Notes: generated by a model not told the origin, from the letters alone. Numbered from the stretch's first letter, positions 30,095-41,757 are shown. The stretch: 64,000 bases of DNA from Massilia oculi (GCF_003143515.1 NZ_CP029343.1:5394001-5458000); one strand, 5' to 3'. A program made the numbers and translations.

Positions 30095-30124
30095 TTCGAT
30101 ATAAGCGTTTGTTCTATACTCGAA
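30095..30124. promoter_or_regulatory. Imperfect inverted repeat / possible operator before the ABC transporter
   Basis: TTCGATATAA and TATACTCGAA form an imperfect inverted repeat in an AT-rich stretch 30-60 bases before the binding-protein start. TATACT (30115-30120) could be a -10 box. The symmetry suggests a dimeric regulator site overlapping the promoter, but the regulator is unknown. Confidence 0.35.
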
Positions 30125-30151
30125 GGAATCGTTATCGCAGCCGGAGCCCGC

Positions 30152-30982
30152 ATGATCACCCGCCGTCACTTCATCGCCAGCACCTTCACCCTGGGCGCGT
30201 TCCTTTCCGCCGGACCGGCCCATGCCGACCAGCTGGCCGACATCAGGCAGAAGGGCCAGATCGTGTTCGGCGTGCTCGGCACCGATGAACCGAACAGCTT
30301 CATCGACCCCAAATCGCGCCAGCTGGTGGGCTACGAGATCGACATCGCCAATGCGGTGGCCAGGAAGCTGGGCGTCAAGCCGGTGTTCAAGCAGATTTCG
30401 GTCGCCGCCCGCATCCCCGAGCTGCAGCAGGGCCACGTCGATATCCTGGCCGCTTCGCTCACCCACAACAAGGAGCGCGAATCGCAAGTGGACTTCGCGC
30501 TGACCCACTTCGTGACCGGTTCCAAGGTCATGGTGCGCGCCGCCAGCGGCATCACCGCCTTGCCCCAGCTGGCCGGCAAGAAGGTGCTGACCGTGCGTGG
30601 GGGCACCCAGGAAACGAATATCCGCAAGGCGGTCGCGAACGTCGAGGTGGTGACCTTCGAGAATACCCAGCAGGCCTTCCAGGCGCTGCGCCAGGGGAAA
30701 GGCGTCGCCTACGTCAACGACGAATCCTCGCTGCTGTCCGACTACGGCAAGCTGGGCCCGGCCGCCAAGGGCTTCACGATCCTGTCTCCGTCGATCGGCA
30801 GCGAGCCGCTCGCACTCGGCCTGCGCAAGGGCGAGAAGGGCCTGAAGGCGGTGGTCGACCAGACCTTGCGCGAGCTGGAAAGCAGCGGCGCCGCCGAGGG
30901 GCTGTTCAACAAATGGTACGGCCCCGGCACGCGTACCAACCTGGCCAAGCGCGGCTTCAAGATCCACACCGATCAGATCTGA
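30152..30982 (+). CDS. Amino-acid ABC transporter substrate-binding protein (family 3), Tat-type signal
   Basis: The protein is 276 residues. The N-terminus ITRRHFIAS followed by a hydrophobic stretch and AHA-DQ looks like a twin-arginine signal, so it may be folded before export. The mature part has family-3 binding protein features: GQIVFGVLGTDEP, VGYEIDIANAVARKLG, ELQQGHVDILAASLTHNKER and FVTGSKVMVRA. The substrate is probably a polar amino acid. ATG 30152 is chosen because it starts the signal; an upstream in-frame ATG at 30077 lies in the promoter region. It heads a four-gene operon with two permeases and an ATPase. Confidence 0.9.
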   Translation: MITRRHFIASTFTLGAFLSAGPAHADQLADIRQKGQIVFGVLGTDEPNSFIDPKSRQLVGYEIDIANAVARKLGVKPVFKQISVAARIPELQQGHVDILAASLTHNKERESQVDFALTHFVTGSKVMVRAASGITALPQLAGKKVLTVRGGTQETNIRKAVANVEVVTFENTQQAFQALRQGKGVAYVNDESSLLSDYGKLGPAAKGFTILSPSIGSEPLALGLRKGEKGLKAVVDQTLRELESSGAAEGLFNKWYGPGTRTNLAKRGFKIHTDQI

Positions 30983-30990
30983 GTCCGGTC

Positions 30991-31683
30991 TTGTTCTTCG
31001 ATCCGACCATCCTGCAGTCGGGCCAGTACCACGACTGGCTGGTGCAGGGATTCTTCCTGTCGATCCAGCTGACCGTCATCAGCTTCGCCTTCGCGCTGCC
31101 CTTCGGCGCGCTGGTGGCGGTGATGCGCACGTCGACCTTCGCGCCCATGCGCGCGCTAGGTGCGACCGTCGTCGAGGCGATCCGCAACGTGCCGCTGCTG
31201 GCGCACCTGCTGTTCTGGTACTTCGCCTTTCCCGAACTGCTGCCGGAAGGCGCGCGCGAAGTCCTGTACGCGAACAATCCCGAAGTGATCTGCGCCGTGA
31301 TAGCGCTAAGCCTATATGCCGGCGTGCACATGGCCGAGGACATCCGCAGCGGCATCCGCGCCGTGCCCGCGACCCAGCTCGAGGCCGCGCGTTCGCTGGG
31401 CCTGGGCCGCGCGGCCGCGGTACGCCTGGTGCTGCTGCCGCAGGCGCTGCGCGCCTCGGTGCCGCCGCTGCTGTCGCAGACCGTCAACCTGTGGAAGGAC
31501 ACCAGCGTGGCCACCGTGATCGGCGCCGCCGAACTGATGTACCAGGCCGCGCGCGTGGAAACGGCCAGCTTTCGCAGCCTGGAAGCGTTCACCTTCGCCA
31601 CGCTCGCCTACCTGACGGTCTCGCTCGTGATCGCGCTTCTGGCCCACCTGTTCCAGCGCCGCTATCCGGTGCGCACGACATGA
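30991..31683 (+). CDS. Amino-acid ABC transporter permease (HisM type), first
   Basis: The 230-residue inner-membrane protein has about five membrane segments and the EAA loop AARSLGLGRAAAVRLVLLPQALR that contacts the ATPase. The frame is open into the preceding gene. The start that respects the operon spacing is a TTG at 30991, eight bases after the binding-protein stop, giving MFFDPTILQSGQYHDW. Family members pair as heterodimers, here with the next gene. Confidence 0.9.
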   Translation: MFFDPTILQSGQYHDWLVQGFFLSIQLTVISFAFALPFGALVAVMRTSTFAPMRALGATVVEAIRNVPLLAHLLFWYFAFPELLPEGAREVLYANNPEVICAVIALSLYAGVHMAEDIRSGIRAVPATQLEAARSLGLGRAAAVRLVLLPQALRASVPPLLSQTVNLWKDTSVATVIGAAELMYQAARVETASFRSLEAFTFATLAYLTVSLVIALLAHLFQRRYPVRTT

Positions 31684-31693
31684 GAGGCGCCGG

Positions 31694-32386
31694 ATGCTCG
31701 AACTGATCGATACCTACTGGCTGTACTTCCTGGTCGGCCAGTATCCCGAAGGTCCGCTGGGCGGCCTGGTGCTGACGATCCTGCTGTCGGGCGCCGCGCT
31801 GGTGCTGGCGATGCCGCTCGGCCTGCTGCTCGGCATCGCCCGTGTCAGCCCCTATCGCGCCATCAGCCTGCCGGTGGCCGGGCTGGTGCAGGTGGTGCGC
31901 GCCGTGCCGCTGCTGCTGGTGCTGTTCTGGGTGTACTTCTTCCTGCCCGCCGTCACTGGCGTCAAGACGTCGCAGGCGACCACGATGCTGATGGTGCTGG
32001 TGGTGTTCGACAGCGTCTACCTGGCCGAGATCGTGGCCGCCGGCATGCGCGCGCTGCCCAAGGGGCAACTGGAAAGCGCCCGTTCGCTGGGCCTGGGCTA
32101 TGGCGCCGCGCTGCGCCACGTGGTGCTGCCGCAGACTCTGCGCCATGGCCTTCCGTCGATCGTCAACCAGCTGGTCTCGACCATCAAGGCGACCTCGCTC
32201 GGCTACATCATCGGCCTGTCCGAAGTCTCGTTCATCGCCACCCAGATCAATACCCTGGTGTTCACCCAGGCGGTCGAGGTCTACCTGATCCTGGCGCTGA
32301 CCTATTTCATCCTGTGTTTCGGCCTGTCCCGCCTGGCCTTCCTGCTCGAGCGGCGCCTGCAACGGCGTGCTGTGCAGGCGTCATGA
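31694..32386 (+). CDS. Amino-acid ABC transporter permease (HisM type), second
   Basis: The protein has 230 residues and five or so membrane segments. The EAA loop is SARSLGLGYGAALRHVVLPQTLR. It is distinct from the first permease but of the same family, as expected for the two halves of the channel. It starts 10 bases after the first permease and ends 13 bases before the ATPase gene. Confidence 0.93.
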   Translation: MLELIDTYWLYFLVGQYPEGPLGGLVLTILLSGAALVLAMPLGLLLGIARVSPYRAISLPVAGLVQVVRAVPLLLVLFWVYFFLPAVTGVKTSQATTMLMVLVVFDSVYLAEIVAAGMRALPKGQLESARSLGLGYGAALRHVVLPQTLRHGLPSIVNQLVSTIKATSLGYIIGLSEVSFIATQINTLVFTQAVEVYLILALTYFILCFGLSRLAFLLERRLQRRAVQAS

Positions 32387-32399
32387 AAGTGCATGAACG

Positions 32400-33128
32400 A
32401 TGATCGTTCTCGATAAAGTCAATAAATACTACGGCGACTACCACGCGCTGGTGGACGTCACCGAGCGCGTCGACGACAACGAGGTGCTGGTGGTGTGCGG
32501 GCCTTCCGGTTCCGGCAAGTCGACTCTCATCCGCACCCTCAACCGGCTCGAGGAGATCGACTCCGGCCGCATCGAGATCGACGGTCGCGACATCCACGCC
32601 AGGGGCCTCGATGTCAATGCGCTGCGCGCCGGCATCGGTTTCGTGTTCCAGAGCTTCAACCTGTTCCCGCACCTGACGGTGCTCGAGAACTGCACGCTGG
32701 TGCCGGTGAAGTTGAAACGGGCGACGAAGGGCGAGGCGCGCGACTATGCCATGCGGCTGCTCGAACGGGTCGGCCTGGGGCACAAGGCCGACGCCTATCC
32801 GAGCGCGCTGTCGGGCGGCCAGCAGCAGCGGGTGGCGATCGCGCGCGCGCTGGCCATGCGGCCGCCGATCATGCTTTTCGACGAGCCGACCAGCGCGCTC
32901 GACCCCGAGATGGTGGGCGAGGTGCTGCAGGTGATGCGTTCCCTGGCGGGCGAGGGCATGACCATGGTCTGCGTGACCCATGAGATGGGCTTCGCGCGCG
33001 AGGTCGCCGACCGGATCTGGTTCATGGCCGAAGGGAAGATCCTGGAGAAGGCCACGCCGCAAGAGTTCTTCGCCCATCCGCAACACCCGCGCGCGCAGCA
33101 GTTCCTGGCCGACCGCCGCCGCGACTAG
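32400..33128 (+). CDS. Amino-acid ABC transporter ATP-binding protein (GlnQ type)
   Basis: The 242-residue ATPase powers the transporter. Walker A is GPSGSGKS, the Q-loop region [11 protein letters not shown], the ABC signature LSGGQQQR, Walker [16 protein letters not shown], and the switch His lies in [10 protein letters not shown]. The [12 protein letters not shown] and [13 protein letters not shown] stretches are typical of polar amino-acid importers of the GlnQ/GltL/HisP group. Last gene of the operon. Confidence 0.96.
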   Translation: MIVLDKVNKYYGDYHALVDVTERVDDNEVLVVCGPSGSGKSTLIRTLNRLEEIDSGRIEIDGRDIHARGLDVNALRAGIGFVFQSFNLFPHLTVLENCTLVPVKLKRATKGEARDYAMRLLERVGLGHKADAYPSALSGGQQQRVAIARALAMRPPIMLFDEPTSALDPEMVGEVLQVMRSLAGEGMTMVCVTHEMGFAREVADRIWFMAEGKILEKATPQEFFAHPQHPRAQQFLADRRRD

Positions 33129-33176
33129 CTGCCGCTGCTATGATGATGGCCTTGGCTTTCATCACAGGACGTCAGC

Positions 33177-33593
33177 ATGGCGCACCAGACCATCCTCGAA
33201 TTGTCGACCAGCGGACGCGGCACCCGTGACATCACGCGCGACGTCGCCGCGGTGGTCGCCGCGTCGACGCTGCAATGCGGCCTGGTCCACGTCTTCGTGC
33301 AGCACACCAGTTGCTCGCTGCTGCTCACCGAGAACGCCGACGGCGACGTGCGGCGCGACCTGGAGACCATCATCTCGCGCCTGGCGCCGGACGGCGACCC
33401 GGCCTACCGCCACGACGCCGAAGGGCCGGACGATATGTCGGCTCATGGCCGCAGCATGCTCACCGACACCGCTCTCACGATTCCCTTCTGGGGAGGGCGC
33501 ATGCTGCTGGGCACCTGGCAGGGCATCTACCTGTGGGAACACCGCACGGCGCCACACCGGCGGCGGGTGGTCGTCACGGTGTTGGGCGGCTGA
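33177..33593 (+). CDS. YjbQ/UPF0047 family protein
   Basis: The 138-residue protein carries the UPF0047 signature: VHVFVQHTSCSLLLTENAD in the middle and GTWQGIYLWEHR near the C-terminus, with a buried His-rich site (HAEGPDD/DMSAH region). E. coli YjbQ has weak thiamine phosphate synthase activity and is often annotated as such, but the cellular role is unclear. It is 48 bases from the ABC transporter and may have its own promoter. Confidence 0.93.
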   Translation: MAHQTILELSTSGRGTRDITRDVAAVVAASTLQCGLVHVFVQHTSCSLLLTENADGDVRRDLETIISRLAPDGDPAYRHDAEGPDDMSAHGRSMLTDTALTIPFWGGRMLLGTWQGIYLWEHRTAPHRRRVVVTVLGG

Positions 33594-33718
33594 ACGGCGC
33601 ACACTGGCGTATGCATATGATGCCGGCGGCATGGAATCCGCTCCCGGCATGGATCGGGGCGGCGACTTCTGGTAACGTGAAGCGCTTGTGACCATTCCAC
33701 GTCGCGCCAGGGAACCCC

Positions 33719-34258
33719 ATGAACGCCGCCTCGTCCAGCCGTCGCCGCATCCTCCTGACTCTGCTGGCGCTGTGCGCCGAACTGGCCCTGCTCGCGCGCG
33801 AGCACCTGCATGGCGGCGTGCTGTCGCATCACCTGCTGGCCAATCCCGACCTGCCGGCGGTGTCCAACTGGTGGGGCCTGCTGCTGGTGCCGCTGCTGAC
33901 CTGGTGGACCGTTGGCAGGATCGAGCGCCGCGCGCGACTTGCCGCCAGCGCCGGCCGGCCGCTCGCGCCGGCGCCGCTCATCGCTTTCCTGTGCGCGCTG
34001 GCCTATGGGGCCACGCTGGCGGCGCTGTTCGCGGCCGGCAACCCGCTGGTCGACTACCTCTTCTTCGGCTTGCTGGCGCTGGGCCTGGTGGTGCGCCTGT
34101 GGCATGCCGAATATCTGCTGGGCTTCGTGCTGGGCATGGTCTGGGTGGCCGGCCCGGTCCTGCCGGCCATGTTCGGAGCGGTCATCGCCGTGTTCTCCTG
34201 GCTGGTGCATGCGGCGGCGCGGGCGCTGTGGCGCCGGCTGGGTCCGGGCGTGGCCTGA
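33719..34258 (+). CDS. Uncharacterised inner-membrane protein
   Basis: The 179-residue protein has about five predicted membrane segments and an Arg-rich N-terminus (SSSRRRILL), which suggests a cytoplasmic N-terminus. The family is not recognised. It is followed 14 bases later by another small membrane protein, with which it is probably co-transcribed. Codon use is the same as in its neighbours. Confidence 0.75.
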   Translation: MNAASSSRRRILLTLLALCAELALLAREHLHGGVLSHHLLANPDLPAVSNWWGLLLVPLLTWWTVGRIERRARLAASAGRPLAPAPLIAFLCALAYGATLAALFAAGNPLVDYLFFGLLALGLVVRLWHAEYLLGFVLGMVWVAGPVLPAMFGAVIAVFSWLVHAAARALWRRLGPGVA

Positions 34259-34272
34259 GCGGACCGCCTGTC

Positions 34273-34572
34273 ATGAGTCATCCTTTCCTGCTGTTCGCCA
34301 CGATCTTTCTCATTCTCGCCATCGTGCTGTATGCGGCGCCAGGACGCAGGCTGCTCAATTTCGTGCACTATCCGGCGGCGCAGCACCAGGTCGCGCGCCT
34401 GAACCGTTATGCGGCGCTGCGCCTGATGCTGCCTGCGCTGATCAACCTGGGCTGCGCCTGGGCAGTGGTCGAGCGCCCCAGCCTGATGGTGCCGATGATC
34501 TTCCTGACGCCGCTGTCGGTACTGGGCGTGGTGGTCTGGATCGCAGCCGGGGCCAGGCGCTTCGGCGCCTGA
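34273..34572 (+). CDS. Small uncharacterised membrane protein
   Basis: The 99-residue protein has three likely membrane segments (about 4-22, 49-68 and 73-92), separated by a basic loop (HQVARLNRYAALR). The ATG at 34273 follows the preceding gene closely; the longer open frame back to 33688 overlaps that gene and is rejected. The family is not recognised. Confidence 0.7.
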   Translation: MSHPFLLFATIFLILAIVLYAAPGRRLLNFVHYPAAQHQVARLNRYAALRLMLPALINLGCAWAVVERPSLMVPMIFLTPLSVLGVVVWIAAGARRFGA

Positions 34573-34689
34573 ATCCCGTCGGGACCAGACAGCAAGACCG
34601 GGGGCAAACTTGCCCAGACGTTCCGTGTGGCCGGGTGCGCCGCTTTGTTCCTATAATGGCCAGTCTGCTTTCGCCACCTCCGACCTGCC

Positions 34690-36341
<1,652 letters not shown>

Positions 36342-36433
36342 ACGCGGTGTCGCGCTGCAGCGCTGGCGTGCGCCGTCAAGGCCGCGCGGCAGGCAGAATC
36401 TGTCCATTGTGAGCAGCCGGGAAGGACAGAACC

Positions 36434-37420
36434 ATGACTCAGCGTTACCAACCCATCACGCGCCTCGGCCTGGGCGGCACCGGCCTGGGAGACATGTACC
36501 ACAAGACGAGCGAAGAGGCGGCGCAAGCCACGGTCGATGCCGCCTGGGACGCCGGCATCCGCTATTTCGACACCGCGCCGCACTACGGCGCCGGCCTGTC
36601 CGAGCACCGTTTCGGCCAGGCGCTGCGGCGCCGTCCGCGCAATGAATACACGCTCTCGTCCAAGGTCGGCCGCATCCTGGCGCCGAGCGAGACGCCCGAA
36701 ATCGCCGCACCCTTCGTGGCGGCCTGCCGTTCCGGCGCATCACCGACTACACGGCCGACGGCGCGCGCCGCTCGATCGAGGACAGCCTGCAGCGCATGGC
36801 GCTGTCGCACATCGACATCGTCTACGTGCACGACCTGTCGCCGGACCGCTTCAGCCAGGCCGAATACGAGCACTACTATGCCATCGCGGCCGGCCGCGGC
36901 GGCGCTTTCGAGGGGCTGGTCAAGCTGCGCGACGAGGGCGTGATCAAGGGCTGGGCCTGGGGGTGAACACGGTCGACCCCTGCCTGCGCGCGCTGCGCGA
37001 CTCGGACCCCGACATCTTCCTGCTGGCCGGCCGCTACACGCTGATGGAAACCACCCCATTGGATGAGCTGTTCCCGCTGTGCGAGGAGCGCGGCGCGAAG
37101 GTGGTGCTGGGCGGCCCGTTCAATTCCGGCTTCCTGGCGGCGGTCCGAACTACGACTACGGCCCGGCGGATGAAGACAAGATCGCGCGGCGCGAACGCCT
37201 GCGCCAGGTCGCGGCGCGCCACGGCGTCGACCTGCCGGCGGCGGCGCTGCAGTTCGGGCTGGCGCATCCGGTGGTGACGGCCACCATTCCCGGCGCCAGC
37301 AGCGTGGCGCACCTGCAGCGCAATGCGGCGCTGATGGACATCGTCATCCCGCCGGCGTTCTGGGAAGAATTAAAAGCCGAGGGCCTGCTGGCGAGGGAAG
37401 CGCCGCTGCCGAACGCTTAG
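36434..37420 (+). pseudogene. Aldo/keto reductase, broken by three single-base losses
   Basis: The reconstructed protein is about 329 residues and resembles the D-threo-aldose (L-fucose) 1-dehydrogenase branch of the AKR superfamily. Visible motifs are LGLGGTGLGDMY, GIRYFDTAPHYGAG (with the catalytic Asp/Tyr region), SSKVGR, VHDL and a C-terminal TIPGASSV. The frame is lost at 36718-36719, 36953-36955 and 37139-37140. Each time, adding one G to a GG/GGG before C restores family sequence (VGGLPF, GWGLGVNTVD, LAGGPNYDYG). The stop overlaps that of the converging pseudouridine synthase gene. Three independent losses in one kilobase with full conservation between them argue for sequencing errors. 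Confidence 0.85.
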
Positions 37421-38163
37421 AACTGCTCGTCCGGGGCCAGGTAGCGCCACTGGCCCTCGGGCAGATTGCCCAGTTTGACCTTGCCGATGCGCACGCGCTT
37501 GAGGCCCACGACCTTCAGCCCGACCATATCGCACATGCGCCGGATCTGGCGCTTCTTGCCTTCGCGCAGGGTAAAGCTCAGCTGGTCCTCGTTCTGCCAG
37601 CGCACCTTGGCCGGCAGCAGCGGTTTGCCGTCCATCCACAGGCCGTGGTTCAGCTTTTTCAGGTCGCTGTCGGGCAGCTTGCCCGGCCTGGTGTACTGCA
37701 CCCGCACCAGGTATTCCTTGTCGACCGAGGTGGTCTCGCCGATCAGGTGCTTGGCGATGCGGCCGTCCTGCGACAGCACGAGCAGGCCCACCGAATCGAT
37801 GTCCAGCCGTCCGCACGGCACCAGGCTGCGCAGCTGGGTCGGGTGGAACTGCTCCGTCGACGGGTCGTCGGCCCAGCGATTCTCGGGCTTGATCAGGGCG
37901 ATCGCTGGCGTGTAGCCGTCTTCCGCCTGGCCGCTGACGTAGCCGACCGGCTTGTTGATCAGGATGGTCACGCGCTTCGATTGCTCGGCCGCGGCCTGGC
38001 GCTCGACCGTAATGCGCTGGGTCGGCAGCACCTTGCTGCCCAGTTCCGAGACGACCTTGCCGTCCACCCGCACCCAGCCGCGGGCGATCCATTCATCGGC
38101 TTCGCGGCGCGAGCACAGGCCGAGTTCGGACATACGTTTGGAGAGGCGGAGCGGTTCGGTCAT
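37417..38163 (-). CDS. S4-domain pseudouridine synthase (RluF/RsuA family)
   Basis: The 248-residue protein has an N-terminal S4 RNA-binding domain ([20 protein letters not shown]) followed by a pseudouridine synthase domain. The catalytic Asp lies in [14 protein letters not shown], and [21 protein letters not shown] is the family's C-terminal motif. The MCxxxG form and GxWRYL ending are closest to RluF, which modifies 23S rRNA; RsuA or RluB-type targets cannot be excluded. Confidence 0.92.
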   Translation of the reverse strand: MTEPLRLSKRMSELGLCSRREADEWIARGWVRVDGKVVSELGSKVLPTQRITVERQAAAEQSKRVTILINKPVGYVSGQAEDGYTPAIALIKPENRWADDPSTEQFHPTQLRSLVPCGRLDIDSVGLLVLSQDGRIAKHLIGETTSVDKEYLVRVQYTRPGKLPDSDLKKLNHGLWMDGKPLLPAKVRWQNEDQLSFTLREGKKRQIRRMCDMVGLKVVGLKRVRIGKVKLGNLPEGQWRYLAPDEQF

Positions 38164-38207
38164 CGGTAAAGCTTTACTGTAAAAGGAGGTGAATCAAACT
38201 TTGAAGG

Positions 38208-40790
38208 CTAGACCTTCAATGCGTCGAGCAGGTCGGTCTCGAGCTGCACCTGGGTACGTGGATTGTTCAGGGCCGGGCCGTCGATCAGGAACACGTCCTC
38301 GACGCGCTCGCCCAGGGTCATGATCTTGGCCGTGTGCAGGTTCAGCCGGTAGCGCGCAAGCACGCTGGCGATCGCGTACAACAGGCCCATGCGGTCGTTG
38401 GCAGCGATCGACAGCACGTGGAACTGGCCGCGTTCGTCCGGCCGCAATTCGACCGTGGGCGTGATCGGGAAGGTGCGCGCCACGCGCGACAGGCGTCCCC
38501 GCACCAGCGCAGGCAACGGTTCTTGCGACAGCAGCTGGGCGCACAGCTCGTGCTCGATCAGGCTGATGATGTCGCGGTAGCTGCCGGCGAAATTCTCGTC
38601 CGCCACCAGGAAGCTGTCCAGCGCATAGCCGTGGCGCGTGGTGTGGATCTTGGCGTCCAGGATGCTGAAATTCTTGCGGTCGAAGTAGCTGCAGATGCGC
38701 GCGAACAGGTCGGACTGGTCCTTGACGTAGACCGCCACCTGCAAGCCTTCGCCGATCGGCGCCAGCCGCGCGCGGACCACGGGTTTGTCGCCGTCGACCT
38801 TGTCGACCAGCGCCCGCGTCTGCCAGGCGATGTCGGAGGCGTCGTGGCGCAGGAAGTAGGCGACGTCGAGCTGCTTCCACAGCGCTTCGTGGGCATTGGC
38901 GTCCAGGCCGAACAGGCGCAGGGTGGCCAGCGCTTCCTTCTGGCGCGTGCGCAGCTCGCGGTCGGCCGAATGCGGCTCGCCGCCCAGCACGCGCAGGGTG
39001 ACCTTGTACAGGTCTTCCAGCAGCTTGGCCTTCCAGGCATTCCATACCTTGGGACTGGTGCCGCGGATGTCGGCCACGGTCAGGAGGTATAGCGCGGTCA
39101 GGTGACGCTCGTCCTTCACTACGGCGGCGAAGGCCTGGATCACGTCGGGGTCGGACAGGTCCTGCTTCTGCGCCACGGTCGACATGGTCAGGTGCTGCTC
39201 GACCAGGAATACCACCAGCCCGGTGTCTTCTTCGGACAGGCCGTGGTCGCGGCAGAACCCGCGCGCGTCATCCATGCCGAGCTTGGAATGGTCGCCGCCG
39301 CGGCCCTTGGCGATGTCGTGGAACAGGGCCGCCACGTACAGCAGCCAGCGGTCGTGGAAGTCGGCGATCAGCTGGCTGCAGAACGGGTATTCGTGGGCGT
39401 GTTCCGGCATCGTGAAGCGGCGCAGGTTGCGGACCACCATCATGATGTGCTGGTCCACGGTATACACGTGGAACAGGTCGTGCTGCATCTGGCCGACGAT
39501 CTTGCGGAAGGCCGGCAGGTAGCGGCCGAGGATGCCGAATTCGTTCATGCGGCGCAGCGCGTGCACCAGGCCGCGCGGCGCCTGCAGCACGCGCAGGAAC
39601 AGCGCCTTGTTGGCCGGGTCGGCGCGGAAGGCTTCGTCGATCAGCGTGCGCGCATGCCACAGCGCGCGGGTGGCGCGCGCCGTCATTCCCTTGAGCTCGC
39701 GGCGCTCGGTCATCGCCACGAACAGCTCGAGGATGGCGGATGGATGCTTCTCGAAGGTGTCGTCCGCCACGACGTCGATCAGGCTGCCCACCTGGGTGAA
39801 GTGGGCGCTGATCGGGAAGGCCACCGCCGGCTGCGGGAACAGCTGGGCTTCGATGTTCTGCAGCAGAATCGTGTTCAACTGGGTCACGGTCTTGGCGGCC
39901 CAGTAGTAGCGCTGCATCAGAAATTCGCTGGCGCGGCGCGCGTCCGGGCCTTCGCCGCTGGCGCTCAAGCCCAGGGTGCCGGCGATCGCGGTCTGGACGT
40001 CGAACACCAGGCGGTCTTCGCGCCGCTTCGTATGCAAGTGCAGCCGGATGCGGATGTCCTTGAAGGCGCTTTCCTTTTCCAGCAGCTGGCGCGCCTCCAT
40101 GCGCGTGATCAGGCCGCGCGTGGCGAGCTGACCGAAGGTGTCGGCAAGACCCGCGGCCTTGGCCACCCACAGGATCACCTGCAGGTCGCGCAGCGCGCCG
40201 GGGCTTTCCTTGACGTTCGGTTCGAGCGCGAAGGCGGTGTATTCGTACTTGGCGTGGCGCAGCCGCATCTCGGCGGTCTTGGCCTGGAAGAAGGCTTGCG
40301 GATCGAGGGCGTCGCGGTAGCGCCGCTGCAGCTCCTCGAACAGCGGCGCGCTGCCGGTGACCAGGCGCGCTTCCAGCAGGCTCGTTTGCACCGTGATGTC
40401 GGCGGCGGACTCGCTCAGGCACTCGTCCACGGTGCGGATGCTGTGGCCGATCTCCAGGCCCAGGTCCCACAGCAGCTGGACCAGGCCTTCCAGGCGCGCC
40501 TGGGTGATGGCGTCGGCCGGCTGACCCAGCAGGATCAACAGGTCGACGTCGGAATAGGGGAACAGTTCGCCGCGCCCGTAGCCGCCCACGCCCACCAGGG
40601 CGGTGTGCTCCGGCAGACCGGCCGCCTGCCAGGCGTCGAGCAGCACGCCGTCGACCACCTGGCGCAGGCCGCGCAGCAGCTTCTCGGGCTTGCCGTCTTC
40701 CTGGAAGGCCTGGAACGCCAGCTGGCGCTCGGCCTTCAGGCGCTGGCGCAGCGTGGTGCGGGCGGTGTCGAGCAGGGCGGCCTGTCCCAT
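38208..40790 (-). CDS. glnD: [Protein-PII] uridylyltransferase / uridylyl-removing enzyme
   Basis: GlnD senses glutamine and adds or removes UMP on PII proteins to control nitrogen metabolism. The 860-residue protein has the nucleotidyltransferase motif GVGGYGRGELFPYSDVDLL near residue 67, a central helical region, the HD hydrolase domain (FHDIAKGRGGDHS) and two C-terminal ACT domains (about 680-860) that bind glutamine. The length is standard and the frame is intact although damaged genes lie on both sides. It follows map by 10 bases in the same direction. Confidence 0.97.
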   Translation of the reverse strand: MGQAALLDTARTTLRQRLKAERQLAFQAFQEDGKPEKLLRGLRQVVDGVLLDAWQAAGLPEHTALVGVGGYGRGELFPYSDVDLLILLGQPADAITQARLEGLVQLLWDLGLEIGHSIRTVDECLSESAADITVQTSLLEARLVTGSAPLFEELQRRYRDALDPQAFFQAKTAEMRLRHAKYEYTAFALEPNVKESPGALRDLQVILWVAKAAGLADTFGQLATRGLITRMEARQLLEKESAFKDIRIRLHLHTKRREDRLVFDVQTAIAGTLGLSASGEGPDARRASEFLMQRYYWAAKTVTQLNTILLQNIEAQLFPQPAVAFPISAHFTQVGSLIDVVADDTFEKHPSAILELFVAMTERRELKGMTARATRALWHARTLIDEAFRADPANKALFLRVLQAPRGLVHALRRMNEFGILGRYLPAFRKIVGQMQHDLFHVYTVDQHIMMVVRNLRRFTMPEHAHEYPFCSQLIADFHDRWLLYVAALFHDIAKGRGGDHSKLGMDDARGFCRDHGLSEEDTGLVVFLVEQHLTMSTVAQKQDLSDPDVIQAFAAVVKDERHLTALYLLTVADIRGTSPKVWNAWKAKLLEDLYKVTLRVLGGEPHSADRELRTRQKEALATLRLFGLDANAHEALWKQLDVAYFLRHDASDIAWQTRALVDKVDGDKPVVRARLAPIGEGLQVAVYVKDQSDLFARICSYFDRKNFSILDAKIHTTRHGYALDSFLVADENFAGSYRDIISLIEHELCAQLLSQEPLPALVRGRLSRVARTFPITPTVELRPDERGQFHVLSIAANDRMGLLYAIASVLARYRLNLHTAKIMTLGERVEDVFLIDGPALNNPRTQVQLETDLLDALKV

Positions 40791-40800
40791 TGGCGCTCCT

Positions 40801-41645
40801 TCAGGCCGCGGCCAGGCTTGGGACCGCGCCCGGGTTCAACAGCGGCAGCACGATGGCGGGCGGCGGCGGACTGCCGGCCGACATGGTCAGCACCTCGACC
40901 CCGGTCTCGGTGACCAGCACCGTGTGCTCCCACTGGGCCGACAGGCTGCGGTCCTTGGTCTTGATGGTCCAGCCGTCCGGCATTTCCTTGATGTCGCGGC
41001 GGCCGGCGTTGATCATCGGCTCGATGGTGAAGATCATGCCCGGCTTGAGTTCCTCGAGGGTGCCGGGCGGCCGTAGTGCAGCACCTGCGGCTCTTCGTGG
41101 AACACGCGGCCCACGCCGTGGCCGCAGAATTCGCGCACCACGCTGTAGCCGGCTTTTTCCGCGTGCTGCTGGATCGCATGGCCGATGTCGCCCAGGTGCT
41201 TGCCCGGCTTGACGGCGGCGATGCCCAGCCACATGCACTCGAAGGTGATCTCGGACAGGCGGCGCGCCATGATCGACGGCTCGCCGACCAGGAACATGCG
41301 GCTGTTGTCGCCGTGGTAGCCATCCTTGGTGATCGGCGTGATGTCGATGTTGAGCGCGTCGCCCGATTTCAGCACGCGGTCGCCCGGGATGCCGTGGCAG
41401 ATCACGTCGTTGAGCGAGGTGCAGATCGAGCCGGGGAAGGGCGGATAGCCCGGCGGGGCATAGTTCAGGGTCGCCGGGGTCGTGCCCTGGACGTTGACCA
41501 TGTATTCATACGCCAGGCGGTCGAGTTCGCCGGTGGTGACGCCGGGCTTCACGAACGGGGTGATATAGTCGAGCACTTCCGAGCCGAGGCGGCAGGCGAC
41601 GCGCATGCCTTCGATTTCTTCGGGAGTTTTGGGAGTGGAGGCCAT
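40801..41645 (-). pseudogene. map: Methionine aminopeptidase type I, frameshifted (probable sequence error)
   Basis: Map removes the initiator Met from new proteins. The first frame (from 41645) gives the canonical N-terminal two thirds: [37 protein letters not shown] (metal Asp residues) and [12 protein letters not shown] (metal His). It then breaks at 41063-41064, where HYGRP runs into a wrong frame. Restoring one G in the coding strand gives [18 protein letters not shown] (metal Glu), WTIKTKD and [10 protein letters not shown] to the stop at 40801, about 281 residues. Map is normally essential, so a true null is doubtful unless another copy exists. Confidence 0.93.
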
Positions 41646-41757
41646 AGGGGATTCTTATCCTGCAGTAGTAGATGCAATAAGTCTGTGCAATAAGGGTTGA
41701 TTATAGAGGAAACATTCCTTCCTCAGGGTGGGCCCCATCGCCAGCCCTACGTCACGC

